Shown here: positions 29,948 through 40,300 of the stretch, one piece after another | How positions within the stretch are numbered: position 1 is the first letter of the stretch | How the letters are laid out: every line of letters starts with the position of its first letter | DNA from: Nothophaeocryptopus gaeumannii | Taxonomy: Eukaryota; Ascomycota; Dothideomycetes; Mycosphaerellales; Mycosphaerellaceae | Length of the DNA: 64,000 nt | Reading direction: 5' to 3' | Assembly: GCA_031771865.1 (NCBI GenBank) | Contig: JASISA010000001.1 | Span: forward strand, 1,178,001 to 1,242,000 | Notes under the pieces: model-generated | Databases searched by the model: none | Seen by the model: the letters and a program-made list of their open reading frames with translations, nothing else | Told to the model about the DNA's origin: nothing | Program-made: the position numbers and the translations under genes

Positions 29948-30743
29948 TCATCTCGGCGCTGCCACCGGTGTCCAGGCTGCGTACTTATTCTTGGTCCTGA
30001 AGAAGCACTGTCAGCATGATTTCCTCGCCACAACGCGTACAAATCGTTGAAAGGCCAGACATACGTATTGTATGTCTTGAAAGCGCTTCTTGACGCAGTC
30101 AAGACCGGAACGTGCTTCTCTGGCTCCCAAGGTCGAATCTTGCGTTGCAAGAGAGTATCCTCTGCGGGTGACTTGTCGATCATGTATGACATCCACGCGT
30201 GCCTGCGAATGTCAGAAGAAGCGATGTCATGCGCAGAGTCTCCGAACTGACCAGCCTGGCTCTATTTGCGAACTGTGGTGTCGTCAGTCCAGCTCTTTAG
30301 GAATCTGTAGCAGTACTACGTCTTACGGATCGAATTCATTGTCCTTGTAGTCGACCCAACGTGTCCGGACTGCCCGTCTAATCAGCTTGCAACCACTGGC
30401 TCTTCCTCATTTCAGCACATACGAGGCAGCTCCTCCAAGTTCTCGAAGTATTTGTTGCCGTAGCGGTCAATGCCGACCAACGCACCGCGCTTCGTATCGC
30501 CTGCTCGTCTCAGTATTCCGTGCAACCTCTCTCTTGCTCCATCTCATACCAATATACTACATCATTCGCATTCGAGTTAGTATCGTTACATGTGTCAAGT
30601 CAGGTCGTGCGGGAGTCGTACGTGAAGTTGATGGCCGTACTCCTGTTCAATTGTCAGCGCGTTCCTCGGACTGCCGGCCGCATAAGGTGTACCTTGAGGC
30701 CAATGCTCCGCAGGTTGCGAAGTGTCCGCATGATGGTCGACAT
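29948..30743 (-). CDS. NDUFA12: Complex I subunit NDUFA12 (B17.2/DAP13 type)
   Basis: Eight coding exons: 30743-30693, 30642-30622, 30556-30550, 30500-30424, 30370-30327, 30272-30252, 30202-30065, 29996-29948; 135 residues. The assembled protein has the family series: M-S-T-I-M-R-T-L-R-N-L-R-S-I-G-L-K, E-Y-G-H-Q-L-H-Y-I-G-D-T-K-R-G, I-D-R-Y-G-N-K-Y-F-E-N, R-T-R-W-V-D-Y, S-Q-I-E-P-G-W-H-A-W, L-L-Q-R-K-I-R-P-W-E-P, A-F-K-T-Y-N-T-T-K. All introns are GT..AG, 49-68 nt. The third exon is 7 nt and the sixth 21 nt. The subunit is a peripheral accessory protein of the complex I matrix arm/membrane arm joint. It is divergent from PGS1, with 186 bp between start codons. Confidence 0.9.
30550..30556 (-). 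other. Seven-nucleotide microexon of NDUFA12
   Basis: Gene-sense TATATTG, flanked by TAG (30557-30559) and GTATGAG. It supplies Y-I and the first base of G in the family motif Q-Y-I-G-D-T-K. Without it, exon 2 (..C-A-C) and exon 4 (GC-GAT-ACG) cannot be joined in frame. The flanking introns are 65 and 49 nt; the first has a clear ACTAAC branch site. Confidence 0.85.
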
Positions 30744-30929
30744 GGCTGCGGTTGAAGTCTTGCGAATGTACAGCAGAGGCAAGGCCTGAGGTCACAGTCA
30801 GCCCAGCAGGTGATGGCTTCGGAGAGGGTCGAATGCGGTTGGCCCGTGCGCGACCACGCCTAGATCGACGGCTACTTTGAAGACTTCACCCCATCGCATA
30901 CTTTCACGAACCCACGATATGTTCCATCA

Positions 30930-32623
30930 ATGATCACAAGACGAGTGTCGCCTTTCTTCAGGCGATCAAGACAATTCGTTTCATCCCGCACGGACTGCAG
31001 ACATGGCTCCTTCCAGAGGCGATATGCTTCCACATCATCCACTCCCGCGGCCACATCAACATCAAGCTCGACATCGGCATCTCAGCTCGCGGTGATCACT
31101 GGCGAGCTCGATAAGCTGTCACCAAGATTTGATGTCTCTGCCGACTCCATCGAGATCCTCAAGTCTCCCACCGAGTTCTACGAGACACTCAAGGTAGGCA
31201 CGGGAAAGAACGTTTAGTCAGCCAGAATATGAGTGCGCTAACTGGACCCAAGTAGACGAAGATCAGAAGTGCTCGGCATCGCATCTATCTTTCTACACTA
31301 TACATTGGTAAAAGCGAACATGAGCTGGTACGAGTTCTGTGGCCAATACATTTTTCGAATTCTAACCTCTAATAGATCGACACGATTAGAGACGCTCTCA
31401 AGTCCAATCCTGACCTCAAAGTCTCCTTACTGACAGACTACCTGAGAGGCACTCGAGAAGCGCCAGAGCCGTCATGTGCAAGTCTTCTCGCTTCTCTTGT
31501 CAAAGACTTTGGTTCTGAGAGGGTCGAGGTTCGCATGTATCATACACCCAATCTGACAGGTACTCGAAAAGCCGTGCTGCCAAAGCGCATTAACGAGGGC
31601 TGGGGACTGCAGCACATGAAGCTTTACGGAGTAGATGACGAAATCATCATGTCTGGAGCCAATTTGTCCAACGACTACTTCACCAATCGCCAAGACAGGT
31701 ACCACCTCTTCAAGTCGAGGCCCATTACGGACTACTTCTCGGATCTGTATCGAACGGTGTGCGATCTGAGTTACCGCGTAGTTCCGTCAGAGAAGGAGAA
31801 TAGTGGCTTCATCATGCAATGGCCGGCTGAGAATGTCGCGCCTGAGCCTCTGACGGATCCGCAAGGATACATCAAGTCAGCCACCAAGGTCCTGCGTCCC
31901 CTAACGAATCCGCCAAGCCACTCGGTGACCAAATCGGAGTTAGATACTACCGTGTATCCCCTGCTTCAATTGACGCCGCTTCTCAAACCGGACACCTCCA
32001 CAGAACTTCCTGCTCTTACTGGCATCCTCCGCACACTTGGTATGCCAGAGTTCGCAGGCTCAAAGTGGACCTTCACTGCTGGCTACTTCAACATGACACC
32101 GGAAGTACGACAGTTACTCCTTCGAACCACTCCAGCTTCGGCCACCGTGGTTGCGGCGTCTCCGTGGGCTAATGGCTTCTACGGCAGCAAGGGCGTCAGC
32201 GGTATGCTTCCGGCTGCCTATACATTACTGTCACGCAAATTCCTGGACGCGGTGTCTAAAGAAGGACTCAGCAAGCAAATCTCCGTCAAAGAATGGCGAC
32301 GAGGAACAGTAAACACACCAGGTGGTTGGACTTATCACGCCAAGGGAATCTGGGTCACGCTCCCTGGTGAAGAGAACCCCAGCATCAGTCTGGTGGGAAG
32401 CTCAAATTACACGAAACGCAGTTACTCCCTGGATCTCGAGGCGAACACTCTGATCGTTACTCGCAATCCGGACCTTCAGCGCCGTCTTGGCCAGGAAGAG
32501 AAGTGGCTCCAAGAGTATGCGACTCCTATGACGCGCGACGACTATGCGAAGACAGAGCGAAGGGTAGGACTGCATGTAAGACTAGCCATGTGGATTGTAA
32601 CATTAGTTGGCGGGGCACTGTAA
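30930..32623 (+). CDS. PGS1: Phosphatidylglycerophosphate synthase (CDP-DAG:glycerol-3-P phosphatidyltransferase)
   Basis: Exons 30930-31193, 31256-31327 and 31376-32623; introns of 62 and 48 nt, both phase 0; 527 residues, like yeast Pgs1. The N-terminus (M-I-T-R-R-V-S-P-F-F-R-R-S-R, then R-R-Y-A-S-T) is a mitochondrial presequence. Two phospholipase-D-type motifs are present: H-M-K-L-Y-G-V-D-D-E with G-A-N-L-S-N-D-Y-F, and H-A-K-G-I-W-V..G-S-S-N-Y-T-K-R-S. The C-terminus R-L-A-M-W-I-V-T-L-V-G-G-A-L is typical. It makes PGP on the matrix side of the inner membrane, the committed step to phosphatidylglycerol and cardiolipin. Confidence 0.95.
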
Positions 32624-33271
32624 TGCGAAGATGCGAGAAGCAGCAAGAGATGGTTTGCAAATCAGAGTCCAATGCCTCAGTACGTGTCCTATCTGCCCTT
32701 CCTTCTGATAACGCACCTGCGGTCAATTCGAGATGAGGTGTTGTTTCCATAAGAAAGACGCTTGAACCCTGTTCGAATCCTTGAGTGTCCTTCCCTTTAA
32801 GCTTCGGCAAGCTGCTGATACTTTGGAGGGACAGATGTCCGACTCATGTCCATGCTCAGGCGCCAGGAATTCTGATGCTGATATGGAGAGCTCTTCAAAG
32901 CTTCCACGGGGACCATACTTGCTGGTGGGCAATTCCCGCTGACCGGATGCCAATGTGTCCACTGCCCAGCCTCTCTTTCTCAAGAGCTCGGTATCACCGC
33001 CTGTCTCGTGCTAAGGAGGCAACTGAACGGTGTGTTGCCTGCCTGCGGCAGAGTTCATCCCGTCTTGCTGCTCTGTTATTCCTGAACTCAATTGCTTTGC
33101 ATCGGGTGACTTCCTTCAGCTTCTCCACTCATCTCTTCACAGTAAAGCCAACGTGATGCTCGACGACGATCCCAAGAATCCAAACCAATTCTCAGACCTC
33201 CAGCTCCTTGCAGGCGTACTCTACCAACGCTGCCACCGGCATGAGAATGCTGAGTCGGCTTGCTCCAAAGC
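32624..33271. other. Convergent intergenic region, PGS1 and 33272-34510 gene
   Basis: No gene. A tRNA B-box-like GTTCGAATCC at 32772 has no pairing T-stem or acceptor stem and is not a tRNA. Confidence 0.5.
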
Positions 33272-34510
33272 TCAGTATTGTCTGGTACTTCCGGCCCTTG
33301 GAGTCTCCTTGCTGAACTTAGAGCTCGGTCCCGGGCTGCGACTGTTCCCGACATCATCTCCTCCTCCGCTGCCGTCCCCACTACCTTCGCTGCCACCACC
33401 CGCCGCCTGCGCAGCCATGTGAACGTCATCACCATTGTACGTACCATTTCCCGCAAGACTCTTAAAGCTAGCATTGACATGCTTCTTCAAAGCCTTATTT
33501 TCTGCTTCAAGATCGGTAACCCGCTGCTCGAGGGCGTTGTGCTGTCGGGCCATCTCCATGATAGTCGGCATGAGGTCCTTCTCAAACTTTTCAAGATATT
33601 GAGGGATTTCGGCCAGGACGGCGATGATCTGATCGGGATGCTGGGATGGTGAGTGAAGAGATTGTTGGCTACCGCGAGCGAGACTGCGGGCTTGGGAGCC
33701 GAAGAAACCTGGGGTGCGGGAGGGTGTTCCGCTGGCAGAGGGGGTTCTGTTGGCTTGGGGAGTAATTGTGGCGCCGGTGGGGGGAGCTGCGTCCGGAGTA
33801 GTGATGTTGAGGGAACCGCCGAAGGGAGCTGCTGGGTCTGCAGTGCGAGGAGCGGAGCCGCCAGTGAATGGGTTGGGGCTTGCGTACGGACCTTGTGAAG
33901 TGACTTTGCGCTTCTTGCTGCTTGGTTCCGGAGCGACCTGCACTGGCGAAGCGTTTTGTGGCGAGCTGCCGTTTGGTGTGAAGTAGCCCGTGCCCTGACG
34001 ACGACGGTCCGGTGTGGCGAAGTCGGAAGCGCCGTTATTGCTGTCCATATCGGTGGTGAGTGTCGAATTTAGTGGCTTGAGCTTGCTCTGGGTGGGAGAT
34101 GTTGATGAGGATGTAGGAGGGGATTTGTGTTGCATAGCAACCGATGTTGACACGGGCGTAAACCATGGTCCCCCATCGCCTTCACTTTCTGGCGATTGCC
34201 CGCTGAAGGAGTGAATATCGGTACCCAGGCCACTAGACTTCAAAATTAACGCGTCTGGTCGCGACGATGAAGCCTGTTTCTCAGGAACAGCGCTGAGACC
34301 ACGGTGGTCCGTTTTCAAGCTGAGTCCATTCCATTTCTTGAAGCCACTAGAAGACGTAGTGAAGTGGCTGGACAGGCCCGACCTTGATCTCTCGAATTTC
34401 TCACGCTTTTGGTTCTTGCGAGTTTGCGTTCTTCGCTCCACTTCATACGACTTTCCGCTGATGGGAACATCATCCGTGAGGTCCATGACCTCGATGCTCT
34501 CGTTGTCCAT
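33272..34510 (-). CDS. Hypothetical low-complexity protein with C-terminal coiled coil
   Basis: A single exon of 412 codons, not recognised as a named family. The N-terminus S-I-E-V-M-D-L-T-D-D-V has the form of a SUMO-interacting motif (hydrophobic core followed by acidic residues). Residues about 40-280 are Ser/Thr/Pro/Gly-rich with a basic K-K-R-K near 205. A coiled coil of about 60 residues (L-E-K-F-E-K-D-L..N-A-L-E-Q-R-V-T-D-L-E-A-E-N-K-A-L-K-K) follows at about 305-365, and the tail is Gly/Ser-rich. A nuclear protein is plausible by inference. The ATG at 34510 is the first in frame. Confidence 0.7.
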   Translation of the reverse strand: MDNESIEVMDLTDDVPISGKSYEVERRTQTRKNQKREKFERSRSGLSSHFTTSSSGFKKWNGLSLKTDHRGLSAVPEKQASSSRPDALILKSSGLGTDIHSFSGQSPESEGDGGPWFTPVSTSVAMQHKSPPTSSSTSPTQSKLKPLNSTLTTDMDSNNGASDFATPDRRRQGTGYFTPNGSSPQNASPVQVAPEPSSKKRKVTSQGPYASPNPFTGGSAPRTADPAAPFGGSLNITTPDAAPPTGATITPQANRTPSASGTPSRTPGFFGSQARSLARGSQQSLHSPSQHPDQIIAVLAEIPQYLEKFEKDLMPTIMEMARQHNALEQRVTDLEAENKALKKHVNASFKSLAGNGTYNGDDVHMAAQAAGGGSEGSGDGSGGGDDVGNSRSPGPSSKFSKETPRAGSTRQY

Positions 34511-35241
34511 CTTGGTCCTTGTGTAGCAGAGCTATGTTGAGGAGATGGTTGTGTATGAGAGTGAGACAACCAATTTCGGAACTGAATACGATGCGCTCGC
34601 AGCTGCAAGACTTTCACCGTTATGTTCGTACAGCAAGTGAGTGAGTGTTTTCGCATGCTTGCCGTCGTTCATCATCTCGAGCTTTGCGACAGGGAAAGAC
34701 GGGCAAATTCAGAATTGCTTGCGTCAACCCACTCGAGCACGACCTGGTGGGAACAACATGAACAGTACGAGCGAACACGGCACTTAAAAGGCCAGTCTAT
34801 TGCTTGTCCTTTCCAACTTGTCTGAATGTATCCGCTCATCTCAAAAGCGATTACGGCTGACGGAACCCGTTTGTCACATGCAAGCCCGGGTCGTGCCTTC
34901 CGCTTTCCGTTTGCAAGCAATTCCACCCACTCCACATCAATTTGAGCATCATCCCCCTCAGATCACAGCAAACACACTCGCTTCAACATTCACGTACTGA
35001 CGACATTGACGCTTGGATCAAGACGAGAAGCGCCGGACCGCTTCCCGCACCTAAAAGAAATCCGTCTCGACTCATCCCAACCTCTTTGCTCTCTCACCAC
35101 GACCACGCCGCAAGACCGATAACAAACGGACAGCCTCACGACACTCGTTACGCAGTCTGTCACGGCATCCGCTCCTTGCACCGCACCTCGACGACGCCGC
35201 ACTCGTTTGTCACCTCACCCACGTCAAGAGTTACCGCCACG
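34511..35241. other. Divergent upstream region, 33272-34510 gene and secreted-protein gene
   Basis: The part near 35242 is C/T- and CA-rich on the plus strand (about 34920-35235), a common fungal promoter/leader composition. An open frame from 34942 that runs into the secreted protein has no pattern and is leader. Confidence 0.45.
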
Positions 35242-36179
35242 ATGTTCTTCAAGCAGCTCAGCGTCGCCGCGCTCGCCACGGGCTTCCTCTTCACGGGTGC
35301 CATGGGCCTCCCGACCTCTGGCGCTGACCTCACCGTAAGAAGCCAAATCCGTATTGCCGATCGTGCGCTGACGAGTCTCAGATCCACGCCAACAACTCTA
35401 TCACTGCTCGCGATGAATCACAAGTTCTCTGCTTCAACCAGAACGTCCCAATTGAGCAGAATAACCTTGGCTTTCAGAGAGACATGTTCACCTTCTGCAC
35501 TGCCTGGCAAGGAGTGAGTGGTCTAACATACCCCCGAGCGCCACGATTCACCCTGCTGATGCTTTCTATAGCGCTGGCTTGCGCAATACAACAGCATCAA
35601 CACGGCCTCCTATGGCCGCACCACCAACAACGGCTACTACTATCACTTCCTGAGTAAGTTTCTCGCACGATGAATTTGAGCGCAATACTGACCTCCCAAC
35701 CACAGTCACCAACGAGCGCTGCGATGGTCAAGGTCTCCTCATCGAGACGAATGACTGCAGCGTGGCTCTCGGATACATCGTGCAGACTTGCGCGTACGGT
35801 GATGGAGAGCCTCCTTCTTGGAACACGGGCGGGGCCTACACTACGGTATATCTATCGAAGATGACAGTGCTCGCAGAGGAAGTGGCTGATATTTTTTTTT
35901 TCAACGTAGGACTGCGGCCAATACTTCATCCAGCCAACGACCGAGCCGATCAACCCACCTTCCTCGAAGCCGAAGCGCGATGCCAGCAACTACTCGCTGC
36001 CATCCCGCGCGCCCGCCAACAGCACTTCCCAAAATAAAGTCGCCAACTGCCTCAGCGTGGGCTCAAGTTGCTGTCCTCCGACTTGGGACAAGTGCAGCGC
36101 GTACGAGAAGTCCTGCATCCTGGATTCGGCCTGCGAGTATGAGGGCTGCTTGATGGCCGGCAACTGCTTGCCTTGCTGA
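35242..36179 (+). CDS. Secreted cysteine-rich protein (effector candidate)
   Basis: Exons 35242-35334, 35382-35513, 35572-35653, 35706-35845 and 35910-36179; introns 47, 58, 52 and 64 nt; 238 residues. The N-terminus M-F-F-K-Q-L-S-V-A-A-L-A-T-G-F-L-F-T-G-A-M-G is a signal peptide with likely cleavage before L-P-T-S. The mature protein has 15 Cys. Nine are in the last 45 residues with spacing C-x6-C-C-x6-C-x6-C-x5-C-x4-C-x5-C-x2-C, after a Pro/Ser-rich linker with a K-P-K-R Kex2-like site and N-x-S/T sites. A tract of ten T's precedes the last acceptor. No named family is recognised; two cysteine modules joined by a linker is my reading. Confidence 0.8.
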
Positions 36180-36400
36180 GCGACATGTCCATCGGGCCCA
36201 ATGTAGGCTAGGTGGCTTGACGGCGAAACCCTCCCTGCTGGGACTCTATGACTGGTTTTGAGTCCCTTTTCGACGATGTTCGGCTCCTGTTCGACGAAAA
36301 CAGATTGACGAATCTGTGTGAGAAGAAGCCCAAGAAGCCTTTTGAACCTGAGTAGTAGCACCAGCGAATGAAACTGCTGTTGAGATTGGTACGACTCCTT

Positions 36401-37010
36401 CTATGGGTCGGACTTGCCTCCTTTGGCAGCGACCTCGTCCTGAATCTGCTGGAAGTCTTCTTCGTACCGTTTCCAAACCTCAGCATCTCGAGCGATTTTC
36501 TTCCTGTTTCGCATTACCTTCTCATGCGCAATCAATCGTCTGTCGGCTTCGATGATGGAACCAGCAGTCATTCCGCTCATCAGGAGAAAGCTGCTGTGAG
36601 TCAGCCATGGCGCTCTTCATTCCGCTACAGGAGATTGAGTAGTAAGCATACACCTTGAATGGTATCGTAAGTCCGCGATATACAGGACTGAAGGCATGAC
36701 CCGCTGCCGACGCTACTGCAGACAATATGCCCCACTACAGACTCGTCAGCATTGCTCGTAACCCATAGCCATCCGCCGAGTCTGTGGCACGATGTGTAAA
36801 GGGTTTGTCGTCGCCCCTACAGAGGCGTCCACGGCGTCATGGGCGGTACCAGCGTACCTTTGCTGCTCCGACCTAAGGGTGGAAGTCAGTGTGTGTCTCA
36901 AAATGTCGAATAGCTATCAGCCTTTGATGTATTACTGATGCGCCTCGCGCTGCCACCCAGGCCGCTTCATTTATCTCCTCATCCTTCGTAAGGCTCCCAT
37001 GCTTGCGCAT
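36401..37010 (-). CDS. Small conserved membrane protein, probably mitochondrial (Rcf2/HIG1-like N-domain type)
   Basis: Four exons: 37010-36936, 36872-36858 (15 nt, V-G-A-A-K), 36734-36652 and 36590-36401; introns 63, 123 and 61 nt; 120 residues. The phases join without a stop. The middle A-A-G-H-A-F-S-P-V-Y-R-G-L-T-I-P-F-K and F-L-L-M-S-G-M-T-A-G-S-I-I-E-A-D-R-R-L form two short hydrophobic segments, followed by a charged helix (R-N-R-K-K-I-A-R-D-A-E-V-W-K-R-Y-E-E). The arrangement resembles fungal proteins labelled hypoxia-responsive or Rcf2-like; that naming is from memory of the pattern and uncertain. It is divergent from the Ycf1-like transporter (365 bp). Confidence 0.65.
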
Positions 37011-37375
37011 TCTCGCCTTGTCTCATCGGAGCGCGTTGTAAGCTCGTTCGGGAATGTAAAACAGAACAAAGGAGCACGTGCGAGTTGCAGGCATTGTAAC
37101 TAAGCACGATGGTCCAAGCGCCAGTGACGTGTTGATCTGAAGCTTCGGTTTTCGGCAGGCGGCACGGCGGACGGAGTTTACGGTACAGAGTTGAGAGGAT
37201 GAGGCAGGTGCAAGCTGCAGACCCAGACCGCTCAGCAGCATATTTGCGCGGCAAGCAATCCTCAACCCTCTCCTCCATCTCGACGACCACCTACCGACCT
37301 CCTCCGCCCTATCATCATCCAGTATATCCCCTCTGTTGCACCAGAGAGGAGATACCCGGCCGCCGCCCCCGCCAA
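37011..37375. promoter_or_regulatory. Divergent promoter region, small membrane protein and Ycf1-like transporter
   Basis: Contains the palindrome GCACGTGC at 37074-37081, an E-box of the type bound by fungal bHLH factors. The open frame upstream of Met 37376 (to 37199) lacks family similarity and is taken as leader. Confidence 0.35.
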
Positions 37376-40300
37376 ATGTCAATGCTGGACGTGCAGCAAC
37401 AAGCTCTTGGTTTCGATCACCGCCAATCGCCAAGCACCGACGCCTTCTACGCGACCTACCTCGCTGCCTCCAAGAAGCCCGCGCATTCTTTATGCGGTAA
37501 CGTTGAGGGATGGGGACCGCTTAGTCCCTACCGGTACGACTTCACGCCATGTTTCCTCGATATCTGGGTCGTCGCCGCATCGGCCTGGGGCATCTTCGCC
37601 GGACTCGCAGCGATATGGTGGCTATACAAGAAGACTTCGCCGCAACCCGTCGCGAAGAACTGGCATTTCTATGCGAAGCTGAGTGTTATTGGCGCGCTAC
37701 TGGCAACCACGATATGCCAGGCTGCATTCCAGATCGAGCGATTTGATGATGGAGTGTGGTTTAAAGGTATCCGGTTCTGGACCACCGTATTGAACTTTCT
37801 GAGCTTGGTAGTTATTGGTTATATTCAGTACATCGAGCATTGGCGACTACGATATCCCCATGGCGTTGTGTTGCTCTACTGGCTTGGGTACACTATTGTC
37901 TTCGCGGTCAAGCTTCGCAGCTTGGTCTCTCAGCAGATGTACCAGTTGCATGGTGGCTATTTCGCCGTCTTTACCGCGAGCCTGGGACTTGCGCTCATCG
38001 AGTTTGCTCTTGAGTGGCTTGTGCCGAAGAAGGTATCGGCCTACGACGCGCTGGGAGACGAAGACGAGTGCCCGCTGGAGTACGCCAATCTGTTTTCATG
38101 CCTCACGTTCTCTTGGATGACCCCGATGATGAAGTACGGCTACAAAGAATACCTTACCCAGGACGATCTGTGGAATTTGCGCAAGTCCGACACAACGCGA
38201 GCTACGACTGCTGTATTCGACAGTGAGTGGGAGCACCAGTTGACGAAGAAGAAGCCAAGTCTTTGGATTACTCTGATCAGCTCTTTTGGTGGCCCGTACG
38301 TGGTTGGTGCCATGATCAAGACAATGTCCGATTGCTTGGCTTTTGTACAACCACAGCTTCTTAGATTTCTGATTAGCTTTGTTGACTCTTACCGCCCTGG
38401 TCAAGAGCGACAGCCTCCAATCAAGGGTGCTGCCATTGCTCTGGCAATGTTTGTGGTTTCAGTCGCACAGACTGCCTGTCTCCATCAGTATTTCCAACGC
38501 TCATTCGAGACCGGTATGAGAGTCAAGGCCGCTTTGACAGCTTCGATATATGCGAAAAGTATGAGGCTGTCAAACGAGGGTCGAGCATCGAAGAGCACTG
38601 GCGACATTGTCAATCACATGGCTGTCGATACTCAGCGTCTGCAGGATCTTGCGCAATTCGGCCAGCAGCTGTGGTCGGCTCCCTTGCAAATTGCGCTTTG
38701 CATGATCTCTCTGTACCAGCTGGTTGGATACAGCATGTTCGCAGGTGTTGGTGTTATGCTGCTCATGATTCCAATCAATGGCTTCATTGCCCGGATCTCT
38801 AAGAACCTCCAGAAGACACAGATGAAGAACAAGGACGCCAGAACCAGACTCATGACCGAGATATTGAACAACATGAAGTCCATCAAGCTGTACGCCTGGA
38901 CAACCGCATTCATGAACAAGCTGAACTTTATCCGCAACGACCTCGAGTTGCACACACTCCGAAAGATCGGCGCGGTCACAGCGGTGGCCAACTTCACCTG
39001 GAATACTACTCCATTTTTGGTCTCCTGCTCTACCTTTGCCGTTTTCGTCGCTACTCAAAACACGCCTCTTTCGACCGACATTGTGTTCCCTGCCCTGACG
39101 CTCTTCAACATGCTCGGATTCCCGCTTGCCGTCCTCCCTATGGTCATCACAGCCATCGTCGAGGCAAGCGTTGCCGTAAACCGTCTTACGGACTACTACA
39201 CGGCTCCAGAATTGCAACAAGACGCAGTGCTTCGAGGAGATCCTGTCGAGATGGGTGAGGAGTCTGTTCGCATCCGTGACGCTACCTTCACCTGGAACAA
39301 GGACGAGGAGCGCGATGTGCTGCACGAAATCAACTTCACCGCGCACAAGGGCGAGCTCACCTGCATCGTGGGCCGTGTCGGCTCTGGCAAGTCCAGCTTG
39401 CTTCAGACAATGTTAGGCGATCTTTACAAGATAAAGGGTGAGGTGGTCTTGCGAGGAAGCGTGTCCTATGTTGCGCAGAGCCCATGGGTCATGAATGCCT
39501 CTGTACGAGAAAATATTGTATTTGGCCACCGTTGGGACCCGCAATTCTACGACAAAACCATCCACGCCTGTGCCCTCATCGAGGACTTCTCGAGTCTTCC
39601 CGATGGCGACCAGACAGAGGTTGGCGAGCGTGGCATTTCTTTGTCAGGTGGTCAGAAGGCTCGACTCACACTCGCGCGTGCAGTCTATGCTAGAGCGGAT
39701 ATCTACCTACTCGACGATATCCTCTCAGCCGTAGATCAGCATGTCGGCCGTCACATCATCGATAACGTGCTTGGCGCAAAGGGATTGCTCGCAACGAAGA
39801 CCCGAATTCTGGCAACGAATGCAATACCTGTGTTGATGGAGGCACACTTCATTACGCTTCTCAAAGAGGGCAAAGTTATTGAGCGTGGAACTTACGAGCA
39901 GCTCATGGCTATGAAGGGCGAAGTTTCTACATTGATCAAGACCTCCAGCTCCGAAGAATCGAACAATGACGACGCTAGTAGGACTAGCGGCGTGGGCAGC
40001 CCGTACTCAGAGAGCACGATTTACGAACCAGACAGTCCAGAAGATCCCGAAGAAGAGGCTGAGGCAGAGGACAATTTGACGCACATGGCTCCTATCAGAC
40101 CAACAGGTACGTATTCGAGATCCTATACCATTTGCAACATCTTGCTCTCACTGGATTTGCTCGTAGCGTTTCCACGCCGCAGAAGGTGCATCGTCTCCGG
40201 ACTTGCTCGTTGTTCCCAATTCACCAAAGAACGTCCAAATCCTTTACGTTTTGTTGTTCGGCAGCACAAATTTATAAGATGGCGGATTATGCGAGAAGAA

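Noticed and set aside
32766..32785. tRNA B-box-like GTTCGAATCC
   Set aside because: The flanks cannot form a T-stem or acceptor stem, and no A-box or anticodon arm is present.
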